Shown here piece after piece: positions 22,019 to 35,235 of a stretch of DNA of 64,000 nt. The notes below the pieces were generated by a model. It saw only the letters and a program-made list of their open reading frames with translations. It was not told where the DNA came from and searched no databases. The number at the start of each line of letters is the position of its first letter. The first letter of the stretch is position 1. The position numbers and the translations under genes were made by a program. The stretch is taken from contig JXTC01000079.1 of NCBI GenBank assembly GCA_002914845.1, positions 312,309-376,308 on the forward strand. Direction: 5' to 3'. Source of the stretch: Trema orientale (lineage: Eukaryota; Streptophyta; Magnoliopsida; Rosales; Cannabaceae).

Positions 22019-24027
22019 TGGATTATATGTAATCGGATTTTTGTTTTTTTTTTTTTTGTTTTGGCTTAAAAAGAAAAAGGATAACTACTATTAATGTAAA
22101 GTTCAAATATCTTTTCCTTAATTTGACGATGTCATCACGATAGACCAAGAAGAATAATTGATAAATGTAAGAAATTAATCACAAATACGTGTATATACTT
22201 ATTTTAGATTATAGACGAATTATTTAAGAAGAATTAAAGAAGATAAAAAAAATCAAGGAAAATCTTCAAGGATTTACACACAATTATTTAATGTCTTTCA
22301 TTATTTTTCTATTGTACGTACCAGGTCCAAAGCCGGCCACCCTAACTTAGACGTTTTCAATACCCTGAAGTAACGGAGCTAAATTATTAAAAACCCGAAG
22401 CAGTGAATTACATACGTAACGTTAGTTTAATATGATCAAAGGACTTATATTAATATGTGAAGATGGGACAAATTATATTCGGAGAAATAAACACAATTTT
22501 TATTTCTTTCTAAATTCTTATTAATGCTTTTGATGTTATTCTCATACGTACAGAATGGGGTGGCCCTTTACTGAAAATTGTGACGTGTGAATCTTTACCA
22601 ACTTTATGATAAACTATAGCTAGAGAAGGTATTGAAAATCAATAGTTAGTCCAGTTCGATTTTCTTATTAAGTTTGTAAAATGACAATATGTTCTAGAAG
22701 GTTTTTTTTTTTCCCTTTTTTTTTTTAAAAAAAAAATCTGGCTTGAGCCTAACTCACATTTATAATTGACGTACAAGGGTACATTACAATCCCCACTACT
22801 GTATTTTTCAAAAAAGAAAAAACTTTTAATCCTATTAGTCTGTCCCAAATTTTGAAATTCATACACTTGAAGTTTTAATTAATCAGTCTTATAATCAATT
22901 TTTCTTTCGAAAAGGTAATTAATACAAAAAATTGCACGAGAAGAGTATACATAATAAAGGAGCGACATATTTACTTGTGTACAACACACATACAGTCGAA
23001 ATGTTTAGTTTTAAGTTCTTTGCTCTTTTTTTTTTTTTTTTTTTTTTTTAGGGTGTAGTATTAATTTGAATTATACAAATGGCCCATACATGTACAGTTG
23101 ATAGTTGTACTTTAAAAGAATATAGAAAAAAAAAAAGAATCTCTTACATATTACATATATAGCCCTCTCTATGTGTCTTTTCCGTTTGATAATAAGAAAG
23201 TGGTATTCTGCCCAAGTAAGCAAGGTTGGTTAGCCAAGCACGTTATCTTAGTTATAAGGTTTTCAATTCATTTTAGCTAATTTGTCCATTTTATTTAGTA
23301 ATGTGAAATGCTAGTATAGAATATTAATGGTAAGTTGAAAAATCTAAACTACAAATGAAGTGGATATAAATCCCTCAAAAAAAAAATGATGTGGATATAA
23401 ATACCTATAATCTATGACATATATATCATTTCTCCTTTTTAGGATAAGCTTTATTAGACCATAAACCTTCAAACAAATCTTCTTTTAATATCAATTGTAC
23501 TCCAAGAAATATATATTGGACAGTTGTGTCCCCGGGCGCCATGAATACTTGAGATGTTTGATAATGTACATGCATCTAACAGACAAAGCTAGAAGGGGAC
23601 TAGGCCTTAGGGAATAATGATGAAGCAATGAATACCATGGAAGTACTTTATTAGCGATGATCAACATGTGGCATATGTATTATACATGTGCATAGTGTGG
23701 TCCAAAAGGCAACTAATTATAAGAATAGGACTACTGCATACTTCTTACGATCACGTCAAGATATATGATTAGTGCCAACTTCGTCCACAGAACATTTGGG
23801 CATTTTCTCCGTCAACAGAGTGTTTGAATTGAGGATAAGTAGGGAAGATTTTTTTTTTTTAAGGAAAAAAAAAGAGAAGAGAGAAGAAGAGAAAGAGAAG
23901 TGTTTTTTAACATAATCCAAACGGGATACATGCTTGGATATAAATATGATTGTGAAAACAATTGTAGAGAAGAGAGTCTTATCAGAAGCAAGTATGTGTA
24001 TTTATATATATATGATTATTTATATAT
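22019..24027. other. Intergenic DNA, no gene seen
   Basis: AT-rich with long T and A runs. The patches at 22320-22400 and 23520-23830 are less AT-rich but carry no assignable frame. Confidence 0.45.
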
Positions 24028-24271
24028 GGGTACCAATTCAGTAGGTTTTTTTTTTTTCTTTTTTACATATGCATAGGTATCAATTTGGCAAATGAAAATT
24101 TATCATGCATATTTTTTTATATTAAAAATAAAAGAGATAAATAACATTAATAATGCACGTCTTTTCATATACATCATTATAGTCATTAGATCATTATTAG
24201 ATATGATCCAACGATTAAGAAAAAAATACCTACACATAGGTAAAAAATAAATACCTACTGGATTAACAATC
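24028..24271 (+). mobile_element. MITE family T, copy 5
   Basis: Left 'GGGTACCAATTCAGTAGG', right 'CTACTGGATTAACAATC'. Internal hairpin and 'CATATGCATAGGT' palindrome are present but diverged. TATATA flanks on both sides. Confidence 0.8.
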
Positions 24272-24570
24272 TTTATATATATCTATATATATGATTATTT
24301 ATATGTATATACATGTAGACATAGTCCCTTTAAAAAAAATTGACCTTAATTAAGTTCATATTTATACTAGTTCCTTATCACATAAATTCCCTTATATGAT
24401 ATATATGATTAAAATAAGTAAAGCATGGAACTAGCTAACTAGGAGCATAGAGCAGTTGGCAACGAGAAATTCCTTGGATGACAGATACAACATTTTCTAC
24501 TTTTGCGACCGCTTCTCTTACATTTATAGTTTAATTAGTTCAATTCACATTAGTGGATAATATTTTATTG

Positions 24571-24797
24571 AGTAATGCTAATGGATATCATATTTACTCA
24601 ATATAATGTGTCAATCTATTACTAAGTGATTACATTTTAGAAAGAATTCATGTGAGACCCATTATATTGATTGTTATCACATAGTAATAATTTACAATTT
24701 AGAAAGAATTCATGTGAGACCTATTATGTTAATTGTTATCACATAGTAACAATTGACACGTAAAACGGTTGTGTACCACTAGTGACGTAGCATTAAG
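24571..24797. mobile_element. MITE family C, copy 2, with internal duplication
   Basis: Left 'AGTAATGCTAATGG' and right with reverse complement 'CTTAATGCTACG'. Flanks ATTTTATTG (24562-24570) and ATTCTATTC (24798-24806) agree at 7 of 9. It is longer than copy 1 because of the internal 62-bp duplication. Confidence 0.68.
24636..24759. repeat. Tandem duplication, 62 bp x 2, inside MITE C copy 2
   Basis: The unit 'TTTAGAAAGAATTCATGTGA..' at 24636 recurs at 24698 with few changes and ends in 'TTATCACATAGTAA' in both. Confidence 0.88.
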
Positions 24798-26041
24798 ATT
24801 CTATTCTGTTGTATGATTCCTAAATCAATGCTATATCGATCATCACCTTCGGTAATTAATAATTACTCGACAACTAGAAATTAAGCACAGGTAATTAATT
24901 AAAGGGAGTAGAGGCTTGGCTTTAAGAAATATTAATTGACCATTACCTTAGCAAAAGCAGAGAGAAGAGTCTGATATCAAAAGGTCTAATAAGTACCACA
25001 ATCCTTAATATACTGGTTGGCTATGTCAAAGAAGAAAAAACCATTAGTTTAGACAATATGAATTCATTGACAATATAAAAATATTTTCTTCTCAACTCCT
25101 CTTAATTTTACAATTAAATCTCCAAATTAAGTTGTCAGCTATATAGGCATGATAGATCACTGTAATAATTAATGCCAATCCTAATAGAAACACAGGCACG
25201 ATGATGTCAAGTCACCTAATTAACATAAGAATTAATCCACTGATTGATCTGTAATTGGTGGGATTATCATGAGAAAGATATATGAAACCATTTATGGATT
25301 AGTTGATAAGTACTTTATTTTTCCAATTTTGGGATTGTTCAGGAGGTTCCAAGATGAAATAGGGGGAGAATATTATTTCTATAATCAAAATTATTTTAGA
25401 GGTTTATGAATAAAATTATATATATACTTAGCATTGTAGGAAGGGAGGGCCTTTCACTTTCAACTTTTTTGAAATATTAATTTGGTAAGTGTCTTGTATC
25501 CATGGTGGGGTCATGACATTGAAAGGCTATGCAAATAACAATATGACTTATCAGAGCTACATTTTTCTAAAGGGTATCAAAGCTACATTTTAAAGTATAA
25601 AATATATTAAAAAACAATATGATGATTATTAAAGGTTCAAGAAAGGATCACTTTGGTCTCCCATCCAATGCTGTCTTAATCAAGTTAGCCGTATCCTCCT
25701 TCAGCCGTGCAGCTTCTTGAGCCGCTCTTTAAATAAAAGTAAAAGACTTAGCCCAGTAATATTGTTCTACTCCTTGTGTAAATATCTTTTATTTAAGGCA
25801 AACATAGTGAACATAACAAACTCTTGGTAGTGTACTAAACTAACTAAAGTAGTAAATAAAAGAGTTAGTTTATGACATTTTTATCTTTCTTTCTTTTTTT
25901 TTTCCTTTTTCTTCTTTTTGCATTTATCCTTAGATTGACTATAACTTTTAGAAGTGAGAGAAAATTTACACTGTTAGATTAATTAATGGTAGCAAAATTT
26001 TCCTTTCCGTAGTTTTTTCATCATTAAATAGCAATTTTATA
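24798..26041. other. AT-rich intergenic DNA
   Basis: No complete gene. A short minus-strand coding-like stretch at about 25638-25722 is discussed under findings. Confidence 0.45.
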
Positions 26042-27694
26042 GGAAAGTTAGTCATTTTGTCCCCTTACATTTGCTTTCAGTATAAATTTGCCTCCTTACT
26101 TTTGACTTTGTATTCAAATGCCCCTAGATAACAAATTTGTTCTTTTTTTATTTTTTTACTTTTGACTTAATATTCAAGTGCCTCTACAATAGCAAAATTG
26201 TTCTTCTTTTGCCCCTTCACTTTTGACTTAGTATTCAAATACCCCTTAAAATGATAAAGTTGTTATTCTTTTACTCCTTCAACTCTAACACCGTTAGAAA
26301 ATTGTTAACGAACAATAGCTAAATAATTATTTTATTTTTTAAATAGCTAATAAATATTTTTTACTATTTTTATTATATTAGATATTTCCAAAGAGCTAGT
26401 TTTTATGATTAAATAAATAAAATAAACGAAAAGAGGTAAAAAATAATAATTTTTTTAATGGTTATATATGGATATGTAAAACAAAAAATAAACAAAATAG
26501 AGTAACGTTTGCATTAATTCATTAATGTCAAAATAGTTTTAGAAGTTATGTAAAAAAAATGCATATTTTTATATCCGAAAGACTTTCTAGAAAATGAAAT
26601 ACCTATTTCATGAATTCGCCCTCTTATTTTCAAAATTTTCATGAAATGAAATGACTATTTTCATGAAAAATAAGAGGGAAAATAGTCATTTCATTTTCTA
26701 GGAAGTTTTTCGGATATGAAAATATATAGGTTTTTTTTTTTAAACATAACTTTTAAAAATATTTTGACACTAATGAATTAATACAAAAATTGCCCTATTT
26801 TGTCTCTTTTTTGTTTTACATATAGATATATAACCATTAAAAAATTATATTTCTTTTACCTCTTTTCGTTTATTTTATTTATTTAATCATAAAAACTAGC
26901 TCTTTGGAAACGTCTAATATTAAAAAAAAATAGTAAAAGATATTTATTAGCTATTTAGAAAGTAAAATGATTATTTGGCTATTGTCCATTAATAATTTTC
27001 GAACGGTGTTAGAGTTGAAGAGATAAAAGAATAACAACTTTACTATTTTAGGGGGACATTTGAATACTAAGTCAAAAGTGAGGGGGTAAAAGAAGGACAA
27101 CTTTGCTATTGTAGGAGGCACTTGAATATTAAGGGCTTACTTTGATTCACTTCCAATTTTTTGTTTAAATAAATTGAAAACAGAAGTAAAAATTTTGTTT
27201 TGATTTTTAATTTTTATAAATAAGAAATATGGTTGGCAAACTTTATTTCACTATTTGTTTTCAAAAATAATAAAGTACAAATAATAATAGAGAAAGTCAT
27301 ATAGACTTATATTTGTGTATGTATATGCATATATGTATGCACACACTTGTGTACAAATATTTGTATGTTCTTTTGTTTTTGAAATTTGTTTTAAAAAATA
27401 AAAGAATTAGAAATTTTTTATTACCACTTTTTTTGAAATTTTTGGTAATAATTTTTAAAAATAAAAAATAAAAATAAAGTTGCCAAGCAAACTTCTAAAA
27501 AAAATTTCTATTTTTATGTTTAAAAAAATAAAAAACAGAAAACGAAAGTGAATCCAAGCAAGTCTTAAGTCAAAAGTGAGGAGACAAAATAAGAACAAAT
27601 TTGTCAACTAAGAGACACTTGAATATAAAGTCAAAAGTAAAAGAGTAAATTCATACTGATGACAAATGTAAAAGGAAAAAATGACTAATTTTCC
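26042..27694. mobile_element. Long fold-back element with ~580-bp inverted arms
   Basis: The left arm (26042 to about 26630) and right arm (about 26645-27694, interrupted by 27133-27564) are inverted copies. Matched landmarks run from the ends 'GGAAAGTTAGTCATTTT' / 'GACTAATTTTCC', through three repeats of 'TTTTGACTTAGTATTCAA', 'ACACCGTT', and 'CCAAAGAGCTAGTTTTTATG', to 'TTTTCTAG' near the centre. No protein is encoded. Long TIRs with a small loop resemble MULE/fold-back MITEs, but no convincing target duplication was found. Confidence 0.82.
27133..27564. mobile_element. TIR element (432 bp) inserted in the fold-back right arm
   Basis: Left 'GGGCTTACTTTGATTCACTT' and right end with reverse complement 'GACTTGCTTGGATTCACTT'. 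Identical TTAA at 27129-27132 and 27565-27568. The left fold-back arm shows the uninterrupted target ('ATTAAGTC' equivalent), confirming insertion. Termini resemble those of the BAHD-carrying element at 38438-38918 (GGGCTTGTTTGGAT). Confidence 0.75.
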
Positions 27695-30600
27695 AATACA
27701 ATACAACTAAACCATAACAGTAATTAATTAATCAAGCTATTGCATTTGACTTCCCCTCGGAGGGAAAAATCGTGCATGAGCTATAAATGATGCACGCAGA
27801 TCCACAAGAGAAACAATAAGAGCCTCATCAGGAAAACTTAGCTCTTTTAAATTACTCCCACAAACCAAATTTGTTCTTTTGATTAAAACCAAGATATAGA
27901 TTTTCAGCAAAAAGACAATCTTCGACAATATATGTCCTACCATATATGGATTTCAGAAGTTTCTACTAAAAAAATTTTGCTAAAACCAAACAAAACTAAA
28001 ATAAATAAAAGTTCGCGCGTATTTAGATTTTAGCGGAAGAAAGCCCATAGAACAAAATCAATGGGACAATTATCTTCACATATATGAAAGAATTATTTAA
28101 GTAGACAAAAGGCCAACGAGATAGAAGTTGCCAAGAGGAGGAAAAGGATATTTTCAATTTCTCAGTCGATGTATATATATATATCAGAAGATTATTATTG
28201 ACAAATTTATCTGTTTTTGACATGTTTATGGGGAATAATTCCTCGAATTCATCCTCATAGACATGTCAAAGGGGTAAGTTTCTTAAAATTTATACCATAT
28301 AATTTATACATTTGATGCTATTACTTTGTATTCTTTAAAACAAAGACCAACTAAAGATAAAGATAAAATATAATTACTCCAAGCGAATGTTTACAAATCA
28401 TCATCATACAAATTTTATTAATCTCGTACTGTTTCTTTACGGTATAACAATTTTGATTGAATATAAAGTCTAGAAATGCTGACACACAATCAATAGTATA
28501 AGCGATACATCACTTTCAAAAAAAAAAAAAAAAGTATAAGCGTTATATCTTATTGCACAACTCCTTCCAAAAAAAAAGTTAATTTTCGTCAAGGAAAAAA
28601 GGAAATTCTTTAAAAAAAGTGAAGCTAGTATCACAAAGGAGTTTCTATGGTACGGAATACCTAACGGTTGTTAGCATATGAGTATCTAAATGATTAAATG
28701 TATGATCATATTATAATCAATAACAACATATACTTAAAACTAATCAAATGAAAATTTAACCATTCGGAAACATTTATGGGTGTTTTTTTTTTTTTTTTCA
28801 GCCTACTACAAAATTACCCCAATCCTGTGTGCTAATTCGTAAGAATTTTTCTTTTAAGATAAGGCAGGGAGTCTAAAATATATTATAATTTGTATTTTAC
28901 CATATGTCTCTGAAAAAAATAATAAATTTCTGCCACTAGTTTTATATATATGTGTGTGTATATATATATTACATTATAGAGCTGTCTATAAAGGTTTAAT
29001 CATAGTCTATTAGTCTCTTGATTAATTATATTGAGAAAATCTTGTTTTAGTCCCTAAAATTTAAAATATCTTATTTTAGGACACCTTTACACAATAACAC
29101 TCTTTGAAAATTCATTTTAATCTGATTACCTTAAATCGGATCCCATTTCAAAAGAAAGGAACCGCAGAAAGTTTCAAAGGAGGCCAACCATGTGAACTAA
29201 TTTAATCAACATGGGTTGGTACGTGTATATTTTATCACTTAATTTACGTTGTAAAAGTACTTTCACCAAAAACTGACTATATTTAACTCTTATATCAAAA
29301 TAAAATCGAGTATATTTAATTATACTCTCAGCGTAATTCGTTATTTAATTATGTCATTGTCATCTTATAATTTGTACACGTATCGAGATCTTGTTTTGAT
29401 AAGCTTTTGGAGACACTGATTTTCCAAACCTTGTGCTGTGCAAGCACGATAAATATTCTTTCTCCAATATAACATATATAGTTTGACTTCATTCGTTATT
29501 ACTTTATCAGATCAACGTTATTTATTCTTAATGGTACACACGCGCGCGCACACACATATATATATATGGGGTACTTGTTTTCGAACATCGTAAAACAAGA
29601 ATCAATACTGTCTCGCAGCATCTTGAATCCCATGTGCAGTATCCTCTGTGATGTTATAAGTTATAAACTCTGAACAATTTCCTTTTTTTTTTTATAAAAA
29701 AAAAAATTCATCTCCGGAAACATTGAATCGATTTACTTTTTTGTTTCTTGTCAACATTTAATTAAAACATACATATGGTATGTTTTTTAAGCAAATAATA
29801 ATGATGAATAAGAGCATATGGTACTTAAAATGCAGGGTACTTACTAATTACTATAGAAATTAATATACATTTAAATGCGTATTAAGTTATGCAAACTAAA
29901 TACAAAACAACACATGGTGCTATTATATACAAAGAAACTAAGAAAGTCATGTACGTAGAGAGTTTTTCAATAAATAAATACAACGGAAAAAAGAGTTCAA
30001 AATTGTTGAACATGTTTTATTTTTTCCATTAATAATATTGGAAGCTTCTGTGTAATTAGTTCTCATAATAAATAAACACATTTGTGTATTAACTAATCAG
30101 TGGCACCATGTCCTTGGTAATTAGTTTCTCCCTTCTCACATATTTCCCGAATTATTATTTTTGTTATTTTTGAATCGGTTTAATTTTGTAAAATAAATCA
30201 GTACTTTGATGACGTATTTTTCCTACCCTTAGTGCTCTTACTAATTAGTTTATTTAAAAGATTCTGAAGTAGCGTTAAACTGGGTTCCATTTTCTTTAAT
30301 ACTACGTATTTAGGTATAATTTATAAGCAATACAATAATGAACAACTTATAATAATAATAAGTCGACTTGAGACTTGCCTGCCACTATATATATATATGT
30401 ATATATTGGTACTTAATTATCTTCCTTGATTTTTCCTATCTCTGAGTAATTTAAGGAAAAAAAATGTAAACATACGTAAACTAGGAAACCGAGGTGCTCA
30501 AATTGCATCATCTTAATTAATACGCTTGTTTTTGAATTGGTTGAGCTAGATAGGTATACAGTGCTATACATAACATGTCATACTCCTATACCTTCATTTT

Positions 30601-31284
30601 GGTACATATTCATATTCATAATATCATGCATCGATTGCTCAACCAATGAATGCAGTGTAAACAATAAATAGTTAATTATTGATATTAATTGCTTCTTTGA
30701 AAATATTTATTCTTAATTGTTACTTGTTAAAAGACGCCCAAACATATTTGTGTTATACCAATCTATATATTGCGTATATCATGCATTTTAATTTGTTTTT
30801 TTAAAAGAAGCATATCGTGCATATTAACAAAGTTGCCGGTGCTTAAAAATTAAAGGCGCCCGACCGTGGAAAGTGCCACATGTTGAAGCAACCACAGAAG
30901 AGACAAGCATTTCGTGCAATGTCTCTCATTTAGCCTGGAGTTGTTTGCATTATTTTTGGTGCTATACATGCAATATCAAAGTATATATGCATGTGCCCTT
31001 CTTAAAGATGTCGGTTTAGGAACACTTTTTCTTGGATATATTAAAAAATAATCAAGTAGTTAATTATAAATGTTTGTATAAGCAAACTAAATTACCCGAT
31101 CTCTTCTCCTCTCCATCCTCTTTGATGTCTACAAATATAACATAAGTTGTACATACGTGTTTAATAAACTTATCTATTTGTACAAATAAATAAGTTCTAA
31201 CAAAATAAAACTATTTAAAAGAAATAATTTTAATTTATAACTTCTAAAATAATATATATATCTCTATATATATATATATTTAAT
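27695..31284. other. AT-rich intergenic DNA
   Basis: No gene is supported in about 3.6 kb. Simple-sequence patches include CA/CG/TA runs near 29538-29570. Minus-strand frames of 66-68 codons at 27737 and 28023 show no known domain. Confidence 0.45.
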
Positions 31285-31505
31285 GGGCGCCAATCTAGTA
31301 GGTATTTTTTTTTACCTACACATAAGTATCGTTTTAGCCAATGAAAATTTATCATGCATATTTTTTTAAAGTAGAAAATAAGAGAGAGAAATAACATTAA
31401 TGATACACGTTTTTTCATGCGCCCTATTATAATGATGATCCAACGACTAAAAAAAAATACCTATACATAGGTAAAAAAAAAAAAAAATCTATTAGATTGA
31501 CAACC
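31285..31505 (+). mobile_element. MITE family T, copy 6
   Basis: Left 'GGGCGCCAATCTAGTAGGTA', right 'ATTAGATTGACAACC'. The inner hairpin has lost part of its left half, so the copy is about 20 bp shorter than the others. It is preceded by a TA run. Confidence 0.78.
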
Positions 31506-32365
31506 ATATTTAATATATTAGCCTAGAATGGATCAATTCATATCACGAAGTTTGAAGTTTAAAACTAAAACCAATCTAATTCAATTGGATTTTTAATTTT
31601 CTAATCTAATTCAAACTATTAGAAGTTGGATATCTAATTTAATTTGTATTAGATTGTATTGGATTAATCGGTTATACATCTAATTCTATTGAAGAATTTT
31701 CTAGCCATAAATTTCTAGTGCTATGTTCTTTTATGGCCATAGAGAAAGTTAATTATTTTTGGGGTTTTATACCTATAGGGTCTACTAGTGCCTCATGGTG
31801 ATAAGAGGTCTTATTCGTAAATTTTTTCAAAACTAAACCTTAGGATACTATGTCATATATCAAAATTTACCTAAATACTCTAATTTAAATGCCCAAATAA
31901 TTTTTTTCCCTCTAAAACTATGGCCACTCCAAGTTTCTTCACCAACATCTCTTACAATTCTTTCATCAAGATCATAGTTAGAGAAAGTAAGTTGTCATCA
32001 TCAAATCTAATTGTTCGATTAGAGATCTCGTTTTTCGAACTCAGTTCCATATTTTTTTTTACCACAATCGAGTTTGTCTGACTTTGGTTGAAAATTTTTA
32101 ACCGTAGTCGAATTTTTACTGGATAGTGAGTATGCAGAGTAATTTTAGATTTCAAAAATTTTCGTTAAAATATTATTATAAATGAGTTATAATTTGCCCA
32201 AAATTTACCTTGGGCTTTAAAATAGGCTCAAAGTTGATAATGCCACATTATTATTATTTTTTTTAAATGGAAGATTAGTCCATTATTTAATGTTATGAAT
32301 TATTTGTAATAGTGAATTACAAAAAAAAAAAAATACCTTGAGTTTTGGTATTCTGCAATTTAAAC
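31506..32365. other. AT-rich intergenic DNA
   Basis: Nothing assignable. 31560-31690 has repeated 'TCTAATTCAA' / 'TAATTTAATTTG' low-complexity motifs. Confidence 0.45.
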
Positions 32366-32982
32366 TATGAGAATTGAACTATGTAAAATAATAAGAATTT
32401 GTAAAAATTGATATTAAGGACCGATTTTTTGAATAATTTTAATAATAAAAAGACAATAATATTATCTATCAAAATTAGATTAGATATGATGTTAAAATTG
32501 CAAACATCTAAACCTCAGTGTGTGTATATATATATTATATATATATTTTTTGTAGTTTACACTTATTTGTAATTCAATTTTTGTGTTGTATTTATTTGTA
32601 AAGTCATGTCTATCTGGTTGAATTAAATTTCTATTTACATCAATATATATATTGCTAGTGGTAACGTACTTAATTTGAACTATGCAAAATAATAAGAATT
32701 TGCGAAAATTGATAACCTGAACTGATTTTTTGAGCAATTTTAATAACAAAAAGATAATAATATCCTCTATCAAAACTAGATTAGACTTGATGTTAAAATT
32801 GCTAGATTAAACTTGATGTTAAAATTGTAGAACACCCAAACTTTAGGTATTTTTTTGCGATTTACCCTTATTTGTAATTCGATTTTTGTGTTGTATTTAT
32901 TTGTAATGTCATGTTTATCTGATTGAATTAAATTTCCATTTAAATAAATGTATATATATATATAATGCTATTGGTAATATAC
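32366..32982. repeat. Tandem duplication, ~310 bp x 2 (diverged)
   Basis: Copy one (about 32366-32671) and copy two (about 32672-32982) share 'AAAATAATAAGAATTTG', 'TTTGTGTTGTATTTATTTGTAA', and '(T/C)TATCTG(G/A)TTGAATTAAATTT' in the same order with scattered mismatches. Copy two carries a further 26-bp duplication of '(TTAGA)CTTGATGTTAAAATTG'. Confidence 0.85.
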
Positions 32983-33090
32983 TTATCTATTGGAAGACTT
33001 TATTAATTACCAATATAAAATTTAAATTTTGAAATTTGAACTCATCTGTCTATATATATGAAATTGGTGACTCCACTTTACTAATTTCTT

Positions 33091-33294
33091 TTTGTGGTTA
33101 ATTGAGGACCAATTAATATAATGTACATTTATTGTGTTTTATTCCTCCCCAAAAGAAAAAAAAAAGTTTATTCAAAATTTATATAATTAATTTTTGTGGT
33201 TAATTGAGGACCAATTAATATAATGTACATTTATTGTGTTTTATTCCTCCCCAAAAGAAAAAAAAAAACTTATTCAAAATTTATATAATTAATT
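33091..33294. repeat. Tandem duplication, 102 bp x 2 (nearly identical)
   Basis: The unit starting 'TTTGTGGTTAATTGAGGACC' at 33091 recurs from 33193. The copies differ only at about two positions in and after the A-run, so the event is recent. Confidence 0.93.
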
Positions 33295-34928
33295 TTAGTT
33301 GAGTAAAAAATTAGTTTCGACAGCATTATTCTTACGTTTATTAAAATCATAATATGCTCATTATGTTTATTCGGTTCAGAGAAAATCTACGGGATGACGT
33401 ATAAGATCTTGTGTTTTGTCTTGGAGGCAAATATTAAATCAAATTTACATGTAAATAAATATGTATCGTTTTCTTGTAGTTGGATGAAGCATGTTGGGTA
33501 ATTTATAGAAAATTGTTTAGTCTTAATATTCTGAGACAAATACATATGTATGTGTTTCGAGGCACCTCAGCTGATCCTAGGATTATTCCCTCGAATTTTA
33601 TCACACATAAATATACAATATACTACATGTGAAACTCCTTGTTTATTCTCTGGATTCGGTATTGTGTGGACCTAAACAAGATTCTTAGCTTATATGCTTC
33701 TATTTTCATTGGCCGAAGAGAGTCAAAGGCACAAAACAACAATTATTATTTAAGGGTTCTTTTTTTTTTTTTTTTGGTATGTTGAGCCATGGAGGGAGCA
33801 ATTTATAATTAATAGGTTATACCTGTAAATTTTTGTCATGTTTGTTGCTTAACCTAGCTAAAAAACTTTTTTTTGACACTTAACCACTTGAATTTATAGT
33901 TTAACGTATCATAACCCTTCATTGGTGGATCATAATGCTTTTTAATTCCCGAAAGAAGTATATAAGCATAGATAGTCACATGCCTAATTCAATACGTTAT
34001 CTCGAGGGTATGGGGTGGAATTCTACATTTGAGATATGGAGTGAAATTCTACATTTGAAAAGGCATCTATTGCCATATTTTTCTATTCGCTCTCCTCACA
34101 CCTCTATTTTAGTAATTTTTTATTACCAAAAAGACCATGTATAAAATTACCTTTTAATACAATTACTTCTGAAAATCTCTTTACAAAAAAAAAAAAAAAA
34201 AAAAAAACTGGGGTGGATAAGTTAAGGCCATTAGAGGATTAACTATTTATATACATTGTAATTATCATTTAGTGAATACATAACTGGAAACAATTTGCTA
34301 AATTATCGTGAGAACCTTTACACTCCTTTTCATCCTCTAATGTGAACTCCATTTTTAAGATTCAAACTTCATTTGTGATCTCTGAAAAAATAAAATATAT
34401 ATATAGCACCTTTAAAAGAATCAAATTTCTCAGTGATTCACAATTCATACTACTTCCCATTTTTTTTGAAAAAAAAGATAATAACAACAATAATCGCAAA
34501 TTACTAGAAAATATTGTATCTCTTATTTATATATATACATATATGTATATATACATATACAGTCATAAAATCAGTATATCCTTCTCAAGTTAAAAAATGC
34601 ATAAATAGAAACAAGATTAATATTTCTTTTTCCTAAAAAAAAAAATGCTATGAGAGGATACCTTCAACATATTTAGAGAAAAATCGCCAACAGAAAGATA
34701 AATATATTATTGTTATCCTTTTTTTTAGTAAAGAAATTTCTGCTTCTATGAAAAAGCACGGAAGGATATGAAAATAAAACAGTAAAGTACGGTTATGGGT
34801 GGAAGAAAAGGAGAAATAATGGGAATTAGTGGGGGTTTGAGTAGAAAAAGAAAAAAATAATTACATTGATGGACAATTTAGGAATAATAAAAGGTGTAAT
34901 GAGCATTGATTCAATATTAAATTTTACA
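33295..34928. other. AT-rich intergenic DNA
   Basis: No gene is supported. Poly-T at about 33760 and a long poly-A at about 34185-34207. Frames at 33935 and 34342 have no recognisable domains. Confidence 0.45.
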
Positions 34929-35235
34929 GGGTAAATGACCAAAAAAAATACCAGAAGTTTAAGATTTCTAAAAAAAAAAAACCCCTCATGTTTGAGTTTT
35001 ACAAATTAATACCATGACATTTAATATCTCTGCCAATATATACCATGCATTAACAAATTAAGTGCTTTGAACATTGAAATAGCCAAATTACCTATCATTA
35101 ATTAATTAAAAAATTCCAAACAGTAATATTAGTTTCTAATTATTTCTTTTAGATTTTTATTTAAATTAAAACTATAAAAAACAGAAACTGAAAATTAAAA
35201 AGGAAATAAGATTGAATCCCTTTAAAAAAAAAATA

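Noticed and set aside
27737..27943. 68-codon minus-strand frame with protein-like C-terminus
   Set aside because: I considered a LINE RNase H remnant, but none of the catalytic motifs are in register.
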